In this document: positions 51,623 to 62,000 of the stretch, piece after piece
Layout: each line of letters opens with the position of its first letter
Position numbering within the stretch: position 1 is the first letter of the stretch
Assembly: GCA_964489885.1 (NCBI GenBank)
Contig: CAZAZX010000008.1
Coordinates: 1 to 64,000 of the forward strand
DNA: 64,000 nucleotides
Source of the DNA: CAKOTZ01 sp964489885
Lineage (GTDB): Bacteria > Bacillota > Clostridia > TANB77 > CAG-508
Direction of reading: 5' to 3'
Made by a program: the position numbers and the translations under genes
Notes under the pieces: model-generated
Database searches by the model: none
What the model was told of the DNA's origin: nothing
What the model saw: the letters and a program-made list of their open reading frames with translations, nothing else

Positions 51623-51871
51623 ATGATGAATGAAGTGGTAATAAATGGAATTTATAAGCACTTTAAGGGAGATTATTATTTAGTTGTTGATATTGCAACT
51701 CATTCTGAAACAAAAGAAAAATATGTTGTTTATAGACAACTATATGGAGAAAGAGAATTATGGATAAGACCGCTTGAAATGTTTCAAAGTGAAGTTGATA
51801 AGAAAAAGTATCCAAATGTCAAACAAAAGTATAGGTTTGAATTACAAAATATTGAAAGCGTAGTTAAGTAA
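51623..51871 (+). CDS. DUF1653 family protein
   Basis: 82 residues. GIYKHFKGDYYLVVDIATHS, YVVYRQLYGERELWIRPLEMF matches DUF1653, a small all-beta domain of unknown role, sometimes fused to hydrolases. ATG 51623 (or 51626) follows AAGGGAG. Confidence 0.85.
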   Translation: MMNEVVINGIYKHFKGDYYLVVDIATHSETKEKYVVYRQLYGERELWIRPLEMFQSEVDKKKYPNVKQKYRFELQNIESVVK

Positions 51872-51900
51872 TTTAAAAAATAATGTAAAGAGAGGTTTTT

Positions 51901-53430
51901 ATGAGAAAGTTAAAATTTATTTTATCACTTATTTTAATAATTGAGTTAGTTAGTTTTTACATTTCAGTAGATGTTATAGCTACAAATAACACACCACCGG
52001 AAATGCCAAATGGAGAACAATCACAAGGAGGAACACCTCCAACTGGAAATCCGCCTGATGGAAACCCTCCAACTGGAAATCCACCAACAGGTACACCTCC
52101 AGAAGGAAATCCACCAGGAGATGGCCAAGGAAATAATTCATCAACTTCGTTATCATATAATGGAGCTAGAACAATAACTTCAGATGCAAATGAAAGTGGT
52201 GGAACATATTCAAGTACTACAGGAGGGGAAAATGCCTTAATAGTAAATGGTGCTATTGCAACTATTTCTTCAGCAACATTTGATAAAACTGGAGATTCAA
52301 GTGATGAAAATTCAGATTTTTATGGAACTAATGCAGGTGCTATTGCAATAGATGGAACTTTAAATATAGACAATAGCAAAATTAGAACAAATGGCTTGCA
52401 TGCTAATGCGATTTTTGCTTATGGAAATGGAAAAGTTAATATTTCTAATTCTACTATAAATACATCAAATAATAATTCTGGTGGAATTATGGTAACAGGT
52501 GGTGGAACGTTAGCAGCAACTAATTTAAATGTAACTACAGAAGGTAATTCATCAGCTGCAATTAGAAGTGACAGAGGTGGCGGAACATTAACAGTTGAAG
52601 GTGGAACATATACAGCAAATGGTATCGGCAGCCCAGCTATTTATTCAACTGCAAATATAAGTGTAAAAAATGCTACTTTAGTTGCTACACAATCTGAAGG
52701 AGCTATTGTAGAAGGAAAAAATACTATAAAATTAGAAAATACAAATTTAACAGATTCTAACACTCAATTAAATGGACAATCTAAAACATATAAAAATATA
52801 TTCTTGTATCAATCTATGTCTGGTGATGCGGATGAAGGAACAGCAGAATTTAGCTCAAAAGATTCAACAATTACAACAAATAATGGAGATGTATTTTTTA
52901 TTACAAATACAACAGCTAACATTGACTTAGAAAATACAAAATTTGTTACAAATTCAGATGGAGTATTTTTAAGAATTGAAGCTTCTTCTTGGGGAAATTC
53001 AGGTTCTAATGGAGGAAATGTAACTCTAAATGCTAAAAATCAAACAATTGAAGGTAATATTGTAACGGATGACATATCTACATTATCAATGAATTTATAT
53101 AATGGAAGCACATATACAGGAATAATAAATGGAGATAATTCTGCAAAGCAAATTAGTATAACCTTAGATAAAAATTCTTCTATGATTTTAAATGGCGATA
53201 CTTATGTTTATAGTTTAGAGGATGCTGATGAAAGCTATAGCAATATTACATCAAATGGATATAATCTATATGTAAATGGAAAAGTAATCCAAACAAATGG
53301 AACAGCTAATACAACAACTGAAGATGAAAATGAATCTTCAAAATCTAAGATAGCATTAATTGCAGGTATTGCAATTGTTTTAATAATATGTATAATTGTG
53401 GCAATTGCTTTGGCAAAGCGTAAGAAATAA
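51901..53430 (+). CDS. surface-anchored beta-helix protein with PPxGNPP linker
   Basis: 509 residues. Signal peptide (about 1-28), then a low-complexity linker of PPTGNPP/PPEGNPP-type repeats (about 32-77), then from about 80 to 450 a Ser/Thr/Asn/Gly-rich region with short repeated turns (NIDNSKIRTNG, NISNSTINTSN, TVEGGTYTANG) that suggests a right-handed beta helix of the pectate-lyase or adhesin type. C-terminal membrane helix (IALIAGIAIVLIICIIVAIA) and KRKK stop. Probably displayed on the cell surface as an adhesin or carbohydrate-active protein; no catalytic residues are identified. Confidence 0.75.
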   Translation: MRKLKFILSLILIIELVSFYISVDVIATNNTPPEMPNGEQSQGGTPPTGNPPDGNPPTGNPPTGTPPEGNPPGDGQGNNSSTSLSYNGARTITSDANESGGTYSSTTGGENALIVNGAIATISSATFDKTGDSSDENSDFYGTNAGAIAIDGTLNIDNSKIRTNGLHANAIFAYGNGKVNISNSTINTSNNNSGGIMVTGGGTLAATNLNVTTEGNSSAAIRSDRGGGTLTVEGGTYTANGIGSPAIYSTANISVKNATLVATQSEGAIVEGKNTIKLENTNLTDSNTQLNGQSKTYKNIFLYQSMSGDADEGTAEFSSKDSTITTNNGDVFFITNTTANIDLENTKFVTNSDGVFLRIEASSWGNSGSNGGNVTLNAKNQTIEGNIVTDDISTLSMNLYNGSTYTGIINGDNSAKQISITLDKNSSMILNGDTYVYSLEDADESYSNITSNGYNLYVNGKVIQTNGTANTTTEDENESSKSKIALIAGIAIVLIICIIVAIALAKRKK

Positions 53431-53463
53431 ACTTTATGATTAATTAGAATAGGTTAAAAAGAC

Positions 53464-53501
53464 AAAATAGTGTCAATTATTATTTAAGTTGGCACTATTT
53501 T
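53464..53501 (+). terminator. terminator after the beta-helix gene
   Basis: AAAATAGTG.CAA pairs with TTG.CACTATTTT, followed by T-rich sequence. Confidence 0.8.
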
Positions 53502-53547
53502 TCTATTTTAGGCTTGTATTTTAAAATAAAGTGTGATAAAATAAATC

Positions 53548-53620
53548 ACGTTGAATGGCGGTTATGCTGTTTAGAACCTTACCTACATACCGATGGTAGG
53601 TTATAATCCAAGAGGAGGTG
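53548..53620 (+). promoter_or_regulatory. candidate rpsF (S6:S18) leader RNA
   Basis: Just before rpsF, ACCTAC (53581-53586) pairs with GTAGGT (53596-53601), with CCG displayed in the ATACCGATG loop. A CCG-containing structure is the known feature of S6:S18 autoregulatory leaders. An outer GGCGGTT...AACC element may complete the structure. Confidence 0.5.
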
Positions 53621-53628
53621 TAATAACA

Positions 53629-53913
53629 ATGAACAAATACGAAAGTGTTGTTATTATTAATTCAAATATTGAGGAACAAGCAATTAAAGCTATAATTGCA
53701 AAATTTTCAGATTTAATTAATAATAATGGAAAAGTAGAAAAAGTTGAAGAAATTGGAAAGAAAAGATTAGCTTATGAAATCAAAAAACAAAATGAAGGTT
53801 ACTATGTAGTTTACAACTTTGAAGCTAATCCAGAATTTATCAAAGAACTTGAAAGAGTTTATAGAATAACAGATGACGTTATGAAATTTATTGTCGTAAA
53901 GCAAGAAGACTAA
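53629..53913 (+). CDS. rpsF: ribosomal protein S6
   Basis: 94 residues. MNKYESVVIINSNIEEQ, KVEKVEEIGKKRLAYEIKKQ split, and YRITDDVMKFIVVK are S6 signatures. First gene of rpsF-ssb-rpsR. ATG 53629 after AGAGGAGG; an earlier ATG at 53593 lies in the leader hairpin and is unlikely. Confidence 0.97.
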   Translation: MNKYESVVIINSNIEEQAIKAIIAKFSDLINNNGKVEKVEEIGKKRLAYEIKKQNEGYYVVYNFEANPEFIKELERVYRITDDVMKFIVVKQED

Positions 53914-53952
53914 TTGCTTTTTGGGGGTAATTTCAAAAGGAGTAATTTTTAT

Positions 53953-54372
53953 ATGAACAAAGTAGAATTAATTGGACGTTTAACAAGAGATCCTGAAGTT
54001 AGGTATACTCAAACAAATAATACAATGGTTGCTTCATTTACTTTAGCTGTAAATAGAAGATTTGTAAGACAGGGAGAAGAAAGACAAGCTGATTTTATAA
54101 ATATAGTAGCATGGAGCAAACTTGGGGAATTTTGTAGCAAGTATTTTAAAAAAGGTCAACAAGTTGCAGTTTGTGGAAGAATTCAAACTAGAAATTGGGA
54201 TGACGATAATGGAGTTAAACATTATGTAACTGAAGTTGTTGCTGAAGAAGCATATTTTGCTGATAGCAGAAGAGATGGAAGCACATCAGGTACAGAAAAT
54301 ACATTTGGAAATGCAGTAGCATCTGCTAATCCTGAATTTACAGTATCTTCTGATGATGACTTACCATTTTAA
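53953..54372 (+). CDS. ssb: single-stranded DNA-binding protein
   Basis: 139 residues. OB fold (MNKVELIGRLTRDPEVRY, then FINIVAWSKLGEF) and the C-terminal interaction tail DDDLPF. Binds ssDNA in replication and repair. ATG 53953 after AAAGGAG. Confidence 0.97.
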   Translation: MNKVELIGRLTRDPEVRYTQTNNTMVASFTLAVNRRFVRQGEERQADFINIVAWSKLGEFCSKYFKKGQQVAVCGRIQTRNWDDDNGVKHYVTEVVAEEAYFADSRRDGSTSGTENTFGNAVASANPEFTVSSDDDLPF

Positions 54373-54399
54373 TCTATAAAATGAATGGGGGTAAGAAGA

Positions 54400-54681
54400 A
54401 TGCCAGATAAAAAACAAAATAATAGAAGAAGAAATAATAATGGAGATGAAGATTACAATCCTAAATTTAGAAAAATGAGAAAAAAAGCTTGTCCATTATG
54501 TAGTGATAAAAACTTAGTATTAGATTACAAAAATGGCGATCAATTAAGAAAGTTTGTAAATGAAAAAGGTAAAATTTTACCTAGAAGAGCAACAGGCGCT
54601 TGTGCTAAACATCAAAGAACTATTACTTTGGCTGTTAAAAGAGCAAGACATATTGCAGTATTGCCATTTACACAAAATTAA
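54400..54681 (+). CDS. rpsR: ribosomal protein S18
   Basis: 93 residues. A long basic N-terminus, then CPLCSDK and CAKHQR, a zinc-binding form of S18, and TLAVKRARHIAVLPF. ATG 54400 after GGGGGTAAG. Last gene of the operon. Confidence 0.96.
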   Translation: MPDKKQNNRRRNNNGDEDYNPKFRKMRKKACPLCSDKNLVLDYKNGDQLRKFVNEKGKILPRRATGACAKHQRTITLAVKRARHIAVLPFTQN

Positions 54682-54694
54682 TTACAATAATTCT

Positions 54695-54736
54695 AATAGC
54701 TGTAACTTTATAATAACAAAGGTTACAGCTATTTTG
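54695..54736 (+). terminator. terminator after rpsR
   Basis: AATAGCTGTAAC (54695-54706) pairs perfectly with GTTACAGCTATT (54722-54733), followed by TTGCTTTT. Confidence 0.85.
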
Positions 54737-54822
54737 CTTTTTAAAAAAGCATTGCTATTTAATGCAATTTTAATGTAATTTCTAAAAAGTACAAAATTTT
54801 TTCATATTTTTAGAAAAATATC

Positions 54823-54852
54823 TTGACAATCATTAGTTGGATATTATATACT
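54823..54852 (+). promoter_or_regulatory. promoter of rpoB-rpoC
   Basis: TTGACA (54823-54828), 18 bases, TATACT (54847-54852). The leader before rpoB is about 360 bases. rplJ and rplL, often upstream, are not present here. Confidence 0.7.
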
Positions 54853-54859
54853 AATCTAG

Positions 54860-55219
54860 TATATTTATGAACTTATTAATCTTATAAATTAATATAGTTA
54901 GGGTGATAAATCATAAAAAATATAGAATTTTTAATTCAAAAAAGTTAATAATAAATTAAAGGTAAGTTGGTAATATTATCTAATAGGATCGACATACCTT
55001 TTTGTTGCCTAAATAACAACTAAAATTGCCAGCAAAATTGAGGAATTAATTAGAAAGGAGCTATTGTAAATTAAAAATTAATAAGCAGTAATATTTTTAA
55101 TTTATAATAGCAATTTTCTTTTTAAGAAGGACTTTTTTGCATACGGTTTTTTTAGTATATTATAAATCTGCTATTAAAATTAAAGAAGATTTTCTTCTGA
55201 AAAAATAGGGGTGATTTTT
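54860..55219 (+). promoter_or_regulatory. long structured leader of rpoB
   Basis: Two hairpins: AAAGGTA (54958-54964) with TACCTTT followed by Ts (54995-55003), and a 19-bp near-perfect stem (55060-55078 with 55093-55111, one G-U) followed by AATTTTCTTTTT. Both look like terminators and could attenuate. AGAAAGGAG before the second stem has no convincing reading frame. No other gene is seen. Confidence 0.55.
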
Positions 55220-58200
55220 TTGCTAACAGATGTAAAGCATGAAAAGTGTGTTCGTAAAACATTTGCTAGAGTTGGCGATTATATTGAAATGCCAAATCTT
55301 ATTAAGGTTCAAAAAGATTCTTATGAATGGTTTTTAAAAGAAGGTTTAGGTGAAGTTTTAAAAGATATTTCGCCTATAATTGACTATTCAGGAAATTTAG
55401 TTCTAGAATTTTTCGATTATTACATGGAAGAAAAAACTAAATATTCAATTGAAGAAGCAAAAGAAAGAGATGCAACATATTCTTCAAGATTGCATGTTAA
55501 AGTACGTTTAATTAACAGAGAAACTGGAGAAATTAAAGAACAAGAAATATTTTTAGGAGATTTCCCATTAATGACTGATAGCGGAACTTTCATTATTAAT
55601 GGGGCAGAAAGAGTTGTTGTAAGCCAATTAGTTCGTTCTCCAGGTTGTTATTATGCTTCTGATTTCGATAAAACAGGTGCAAAACTATATACCTCAACTG
55701 TTATGCCAATTAGAGGCGCTTGGATTGAATATGAAACAGATGCTAATGATGTATTTTATGCAAGAGTTGATAGAACAAGAAAGCTTCCTGTTACGTGTTT
55801 GTTAAGAGCATTAGGGCTAGAAACTGATTCTCAAATTATCGATTTCTTTGGTGAAGACAAAAAAATTATAGCTACAATTAATAAAGATCCAATTAAAACA
55901 TCTGATGAAGCATTAGTTGAAATTTATAAAAAATTAAGACCTGGTGAATTACCAACAGTTGATGCTGCTAGAAATTTGTTTAATGGTTTATTATTTGACA
56001 ATAGACGATATGATTTAGCTAAAGTAGGAAGATATAAATATAATAAAAAATTAGATTTAGCTACAAGAATTGAAAATCAAGTTGCTTTTGACGATATTAT
56101 AGATACTGAAACAGGAGAAGTTATAGTAGAAAAAGATACTGTTATTTCAAAAGAAATGGCTAGAAAAATTAAAGATAGTGGAATTAATGTTGTTGATGTT
56201 AAGGTTGGAGATAAAAAAGTAAGAGTTATAGGTAATGGAACAGTAGATATTCATAAAGTTGTTGATATAGACTATAGTGATTTAATTATTAAGGAAGATG
56301 TAAACTATGCTGTATTAAAAAATATATTAGATAATACAGAAAAAGACAAATTAAAGGATGCTATAAGAGAAAATATTGATGAATTAATACCAAAACACGT
56401 TACAACAGAAGATATACTTTCATCTGTAAACTATTTATTATGCTTACAATATGATTTAGGCAAAGTTGACGACATAGATCATTTAGGAAACAGACGTATT
56501 CGTTGCGTTGGAGAATTATTACAAAATCAATTTAGAATTGGTTTAACAAGACTTGAAAGAGTTGTTCGCGAAAGAATGACAATACAAGATTTAGATGTAG
56601 TTACTCCTCAAACATTAATTAATACAAAACCTATTACATCATCAATAAGAGAATTCTTCGGAAGTTCACAATTGTCACAATTTATGGATCAAACAAACCC
56701 ATTGTCTGAGTTAACTCATAAAAGAAGAATTTCAGCATTAGGACCTGGTGGTCTTTCTCGTGAAAGAGCTGGATTCGAGGTTAGAGATGTTCACTATACT
56801 CATTATGGCAGATTGTGTCCAATTGAATCTCCAGAAGGTCCAAACATTGGATTGATTTCTGCACTTTCAACATTTGCTATAATTAATGAATATGGATTTA
56901 TAGAAACTCCATATCGTAAAATTGATAAAGAAACAGGAAAAGTTACAGACCAAGTTGAATATATGCCAGCAGATGTAGAAGATAATTACATAATCGCTCA
57001 AGCTACAGAGCCTATGGATGAAGAAGGAAGATTTATTAATAAAAGAATAAAAGTTAGATACTTAGATGAAGTAATAGAAGTTGATGCTGATAAAGTTGAT
57101 TATATAGATATATCTCCTAAACAGCTAGTTTCTGTTGCTGCAGCTATGATACCTTTCTTAGAGCATGATGATGCAAACCGTGCTTTAATGGGTGCAAACA
57201 TGCAACGTCAAGCTGTACCTTTAATGATATCAGAAGCTCCACTTGTTGGAACAGGTATTGAATATAGAGCTGCTAAAGATTCTGGAATTATGTTATTGGC
57301 AAAAGAAGCTGGAACAGTTGTAAGAGTTACAGGCGACGAAATTGTTATAAAAAATATAAATGGAAATAAAGATACATATAGACTTCGTAAGTTTAAAAGA
57401 ACAAATGGTGGAACATGTATAAATCAAAGACCTATTGTTAAAACTGGCGAAAAAGTAAATAAAAATGACGTTATAGCAGATGGACCATCAACAAAAAATG
57501 GTGAAATGTCACTTGGTAAAAATGTATTGATAGCTTTTACTACTTGGGAAGGATATAATTACGAAGATGCTATTTTAATTAATGAAAGATTGGTTAAAGA
57601 AGATGTTTATACATCTATTCATATTGAAGAATATGATTGCGAATGTAGAGATACAAAACTTGGACCTGAGGAAATTACAAGAGATATTCCTAATGTTGGC
57701 GAAGATGGATTAAAAGACCTAAATGAAGATGGAATTATTAGAATTGGTGCTGAAGTTAGACCTGGAGACATATTAGTCGGAAAGGTTACTCCAAAAGGAG
57801 AAACAGAATTAACAGCAGAAGAAAGATTATTAAGAGCTATTTTTGGAGAAAAAGCAAGAGAAGTTAGAGATACATCTTTAAAAGTTCCACATGGTGAAGC
57901 AGGAACAATAGTTGATGTAAAAATATTTACAAGAGATAATTCAGATGAATTAGCACCTGGTGTAAATCAAGTTATTCGTGTTTATATAGCTCAAAAAAGA
58001 AAAATATCTGTTGGTGATAAAATGGCTGGACGTCATGGTAATAAGGGTGTTATCTCAAGAATACTACCTGAAGAAGATATGCCATTTATGCCAGATGGCA
58101 CACCTGTAGACATAGTATTGAATCCATTAGGTGTTCCTTCTCGTATGAACTTAGGACAAGTTCTTGAAGTTCACTTGGGAGCTGCAGCTAGGGTTTTAGG

Positions 58201-58963
58201 AATAAATGTTGCTACAGAAGTTTTTGATGGAGCAAGAGAAGAAGATATAGAAGAACTATTAAAACAGGCTGGAATTAGAACAGATGGTAAAACAATTCTT
58301 TATGATGGAAGAACTGGAGAACCATTTGATAAACCTATTACAGTTGGAGTTATGTATATGCTTAAGTTGCACCACTTGGTTGACGATAAAATCCATGCTC
58401 GTTCAACAGGACCATATTCATTAGTTACACAACAACCTCTTGGAGGTAAAGCACAATTTGGTGGACAACGTTTTGGAGAAATGGAAGTTTGGGCATTAGA
58501 AGCTTATGGTGCTGCATATACATTACAAGAAATTTTAACAGTTAAATCTGACGATGTAGTTGGTAGGGTTAAAACTTATGAGGCTATTGTTAAAGGAGAA
58601 AATATTCCAAAACCAGGTGTTCCAGAAAGCTTTAAAGTTTTAATTAAAGAATTACAAAGTTTAGGATTAGATATAAGATTATATAATAAAGAAAATGAAG
58701 AAGTAGAATTAAAAGAAAATATTGAAGATGCAATAGACTTTAATATAAATATGGATAAAGATCCAGCTATAGAAGAAAATACTGAGGAATTAGGAATGAG
58801 TAAACAGTCAGTTGATGATGAGGAAGTTGATGAGGAATATAACGAGGAAGAAGATTACAATGAAGATGATGCTGATTTCTTTGATATGGATAGTGATTTA
58901 GCTGAAGATAATTTACTAAATGACGATGACCTTTTAGATGATGACGATAAAAATAATATGTAA
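55220..58963 (+). CDS. rpoB: RNA polymerase beta subunit
   Basis: 1247 residues. Contains the rifampicin region (FGSSQLSQFMDQTNPLSELTHKRRISALGPGG, split as SSQLSQFMDQTNPLSELTH and KRRISALGPGGL), EDAILINERLV, and KMAGRHGNKGVIS. An acidic Asp/Glu-rich tail of about 60 residues follows the conserved end. Start is TTG 55220 with GGGGTG upstream; GTG 55211 lies in that site. Confidence 0.97.
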   Translation: MLTDVKHEKCVRKTFARVGDYIEMPNLIKVQKDSYEWFLKEGLGEVLKDISPIIDYSGNLVLEFFDYYMEEKTKYSIEEAKERDATYSSRLHVKVRLINRETGEIKEQEIFLGDFPLMTDSGTFIINGAERVVVSQLVRSPGCYYASDFDKTGAKLYTSTVMPIRGAWIEYETDANDVFYARVDRTRKLPVTCLLRALGLETDSQIIDFFGEDKKIIATINKDPIKTSDEALVEIYKKLRPGELPTVDAARNLFNGLLFDNRRYDLAKVGRYKYNKKLDLATRIENQVAFDDIIDTETGEVIVEKDTVISKEMARKIKDSGINVVDVKVGDKKVRVIGNGTVDIHKVVDIDYSDLIIKEDVNYAVLKNILDNTEKDKLKDAIRENIDELIPKHVTTEDILSSVNYLLCLQYDLGKVDDIDHLGNRRIRCVGELLQNQFRIGLTRLERVVRERMTIQDLDVVTPQTLINTKPITSSIREFFGSSQLSQFMDQTNPLSELTHKRRISALGPGGLSRERAGFEVRDVHYTHYGRLCPIESPEGPNIGLISALSTFAIINEYGFIETPYRKIDKETGKVTDQVEYMPADVEDNYIIAQATEPMDEEGRFINKRIKVRYLDEVIEVDADKVDYIDISPKQLVSVAAAMIPFLEHDDANRALMGANMQRQAVPLMISEAPLVGTGIEYRAAKDSGIMLLAKEAGTVVRVTGDEIVIKNINGNKDTYRLRKFKRTNGGTCINQRPIVKTGEKVNKNDVIADGPSTKNGEMSLGKNVLIAFTTWEGYNYEDAILINERLVKEDVYTSIHIEEYDCECRDTKLGPEEITRDIPNVGEDGLKDLNEDGIIRIGAEVRPGDILVGKVTPKGETELTAEERLLRAIFGEKAREVRDTSLKVPHGEAGTIVDVKIFTRDNSDELAPGVNQVIRVYIAQKRKISVGDKMAGRHGNKGVISRILPEEDMPFMPDGTPVDIVLNPLGVPSRMNLGQVLEVHLGAAARVLGINVATEVFDGAREEDIEELLKQAGIRTDGKTILYDGRTGEPFDKPITVGVMYMLKLHHLVDDKIHARSTGPYSLVTQQPLGGKAQFGGQRFGEMEVWALEAYGAAYTLQEILTVKSDDVVGRVKTYEAIVKGENIPKPGVPESFKVLIKELQSLGLDIRLYNKENEEVELKENIEDAIDFNINMDKDPAIEENTEELGMSKQSVDDEEVDEEYNEEEDYNEDDADFFDMDSDLAEDNLLNDDDLLDDDDKNNM

Positions 58964-58982
58964 TAATTAATTGAATAGAATA

Positions 58983-59043
58983 TGGGATTGATTATATGAC
59001 TTTCTTCAAAAGTCTGTTCGTGCGGTGTCAGTCTTAATCAAAT
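58983..59043 (+). other. hairpin between rpoB and rpoC
   Basis: GGATTGATTA.. and AGACTG..TAATCAAATCC pair across a loop of about 30 bases containing AAAAGTCTGTTCGTGCGG. No T run follows, so it is likely a processing or regulatory structure. Confidence 0.35.
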
Positions 59044-59091
59044 CCTTTATTCGACCTTGTATTTTTAAATTTAATAGGGGGCAAATTATTA

Positions 59092-62000
59092 ATGGAAGAA
59101 GTTTTTGATAAAATAAAAATTGGCTTAGCTTCAGATGAAAAAATAAGAGAATGGTCTCATGGAGAAGTAAAGAAGCCAGAAACCATTAACTATAGAACTT
59201 TAAAACCAGAAAAAGATGGTTTATTTTGTGAAAAAATTTTTGGACCTACAAAAGACTGGGAATGTCATTGTGGTAAATATAAACGAGTTCGTTATAAAGG
59301 AATAGTTTGTGACAGATGTGGTGTAGAGGTTACAAAATCTAAAGTAAGAAGAGAAAGAATGGGACATATTGAATTAGCTGCACCAGTTGCTCATATATGG
59401 TATTTTAAAGGAATTCCAAGTAAAATTGCTTTAATGTTAGATATATCTCCAAGAAGCTTAGAGAGAGTTATTTATTTCGCATCATATATTGTAGTAGATA
59501 AGGGAACATCAGGATTAACAAAATGTCAAATTTTGAATGAAAAAGAATATCATGATGCAGAAGAAAAATACGGAAAAGATTCTTTTAAAGCTGAAATGGG
59601 TGCTGAAGCTATTCGTAAGTTATTAGCAGAAATAGATGTTGAAAAATTATCAGAAAAATTAAAGAAAGAAATGGAAGGGTCAAAAGAACAAAAAAAGGCT
59701 AAATTGGTTAAAAGATTAGATACTGTTGAGTCATTCCGTATTTCAGGAAATAGACCTGAATGGATGATAATGAATGTTGTTCCAGTTATACCACCTGAAT
59801 TAAGACCTATGGTTCAATTAGATGGCGGTAGATTTGCTACTTCTGATTTAAATGATTTATATCGTAGAGTAATCAATAGAAATAACCGTTTAAAAAGATT
59901 ATTGGAGCTAGGTGCACCAGAGATAATTGTAAGAAATGAAAAGAGAATGTTACAAGAGTCTGTGGATGCGTTGATTGATAACTCAAGACGTGGCAGACCA
60001 GTTACTGGTGCTGGAAATAGACCATTAAAATCTTTATCAGATATGCTTAAAGGAAAACAAGGACGTTTTAGACAAAACTTGCTAGGTAAGAGAGTTGACT
60101 ATTCTGGACGTTCAGTTATTGTTGTTGGACCAGAATTAAAGATATATCAATGCGGACTTCCAAAAGAAATGGCTGTTGAATTATTCAAACCATTTGTAAT
60201 GAAGGAATTGGTTGCAAAGGGTATTGCACATAATATAAAAAATGCTAAAAGAATGGTGGAAAAGTTAAGACCAGAAGTATGGGATATATTAGAAGAAGTT
60301 ATAAAAGATCATCCAGTTATGTTAAACCGTGCTCCTACACTTCATAGACTTGGTATTCAAGCATTCGAACCAGTTCTTGTTGAAGGTAGAGCAATTAAAT
60401 TACACCCATTGGTATGTACAGCATTCAATGCCGACTTCGATGGTGACCAAATGGCTATTCACGTTCCACTATCACCAGAAGCACAAGCTGAAGCAAGATA
60501 TTTAATGCTTTCAGTAAATAACCTATTAAAACCTCAAGATGGAAAACCAGTTACTGTACCAACACAAGATATGATTTTAGGAAGTTATTATTTAACAATG
60601 CAAATTGATGGCGAAAAAGGCGAAGGGATGTACTTTAAAGATGTTGACGAAGCACTTATGGCTTATCAAAATGGTGACGTTGGATTACATGCTAAAGTTA
60701 AAGTTAGAATGTCTAAAAAAATGCCTGATGGTACAATTAAAACAAAGCCAATTAATGCTACTGTAGGTAGGTTAATTTACAATGAGGGAATTCCTCAAGA
60801 TATAGGATTTGTTGACAGAACGGACCCTGAAAAAGAGTTTGATTTGGAAATTGACTTTCCAGTTATCAAGAAAAACTTAGGAACACTTATTGCAAAATGC
60901 ATAAATAAACATGGATTTTCAGAAACAGCTGAAGTATTAGATTTTATTAAAGCTACCGGATATAAATATTCTACAATTGGAGCTATAACAGTGAGTGTTG
61001 CTGATGTTGCAGTTCCAGAAGCAAAGAAAGAAATTTTAGATGAAGCTGAAAAACATAAGGATGAAATATTAAAACAATATCGTCGTGGTTTGATTACTAA
61101 CGATGAAAGATATAATGAAGTTATTAAAATATGGGAAAAAGCAACAGCTGATGTTGCAGAAGCTATGAAGAATAACTTTAATGAATTAAACCCAATCTTC
61201 ATGATGGCTCAATCTGGTGCCAGAGGAAATATGAACCAATTAAGACAAATTGCTGGTATGCGTGGATTGATGGCTAATACATCTGGTAAAGCCGTTGAAA
61301 TTCCAATTAAATCTTGCTTCAGAGAGGGACTTGATGCATTAGAATATTTTATTTCTTCACATGGTGCTAGAAAAGGTTTAGCAGATACCGCTTTAAGAAC
61401 AGCGGATTCTGGTTACTTAACAAGAAGACTTGTTGATGTTAGCCAAGATATAATTGTTAGAGAAGATGATTGCGGAACAACAGAAGGAATTGAAGTTACA
61501 GATATTAAAGATGGAAATCAAGTAATTGAAAAATTACAGGAAAGATTAGTAGGAAGATATCCATTAGAGGATATTAAAGATCCTAAAACAGGAGAAATTT
61601 TAGCAACAACAGATGATATGATTACAGATAAATTATCAGAAAAAATTGTTAATGCTGGTATTACTAAAGTTAAAATTCGTTCAAGTTTAGCGTGCCGTGC
61701 AAAACATGGAGTATGCCGTAAATGCTATGGTATGAGCTTAGCAAGAAGAGAAGAAGTTAAACTTGGAGAGACAGTTGGAATAGTTGCAGCCCAATCAATT
61801 GGTGAACCTGGTACACAGCTTACTATGAGAACTTTCCACACTGGTGGTGTTGCTGGTGGAGATATTACACAAGGTCTTCCTAGAGTTGAAGAGTTATTTG
61901 AAGCTAGAAAACCTAAGGGACTTGCTGTAATTACCGAAATTGCTGGTAAAGTTACAATTAAGGAAGATGACAAGAGAAAGGAAGTTACTGTAACTGGTAA

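Noticed and set aside
51990..52130. CRISPR-like or other DNA repeat array
   Set aside because: The short repeats are codons of a PPTGNPP linker within one reading frame; no spacers or cas genes are present in the window.
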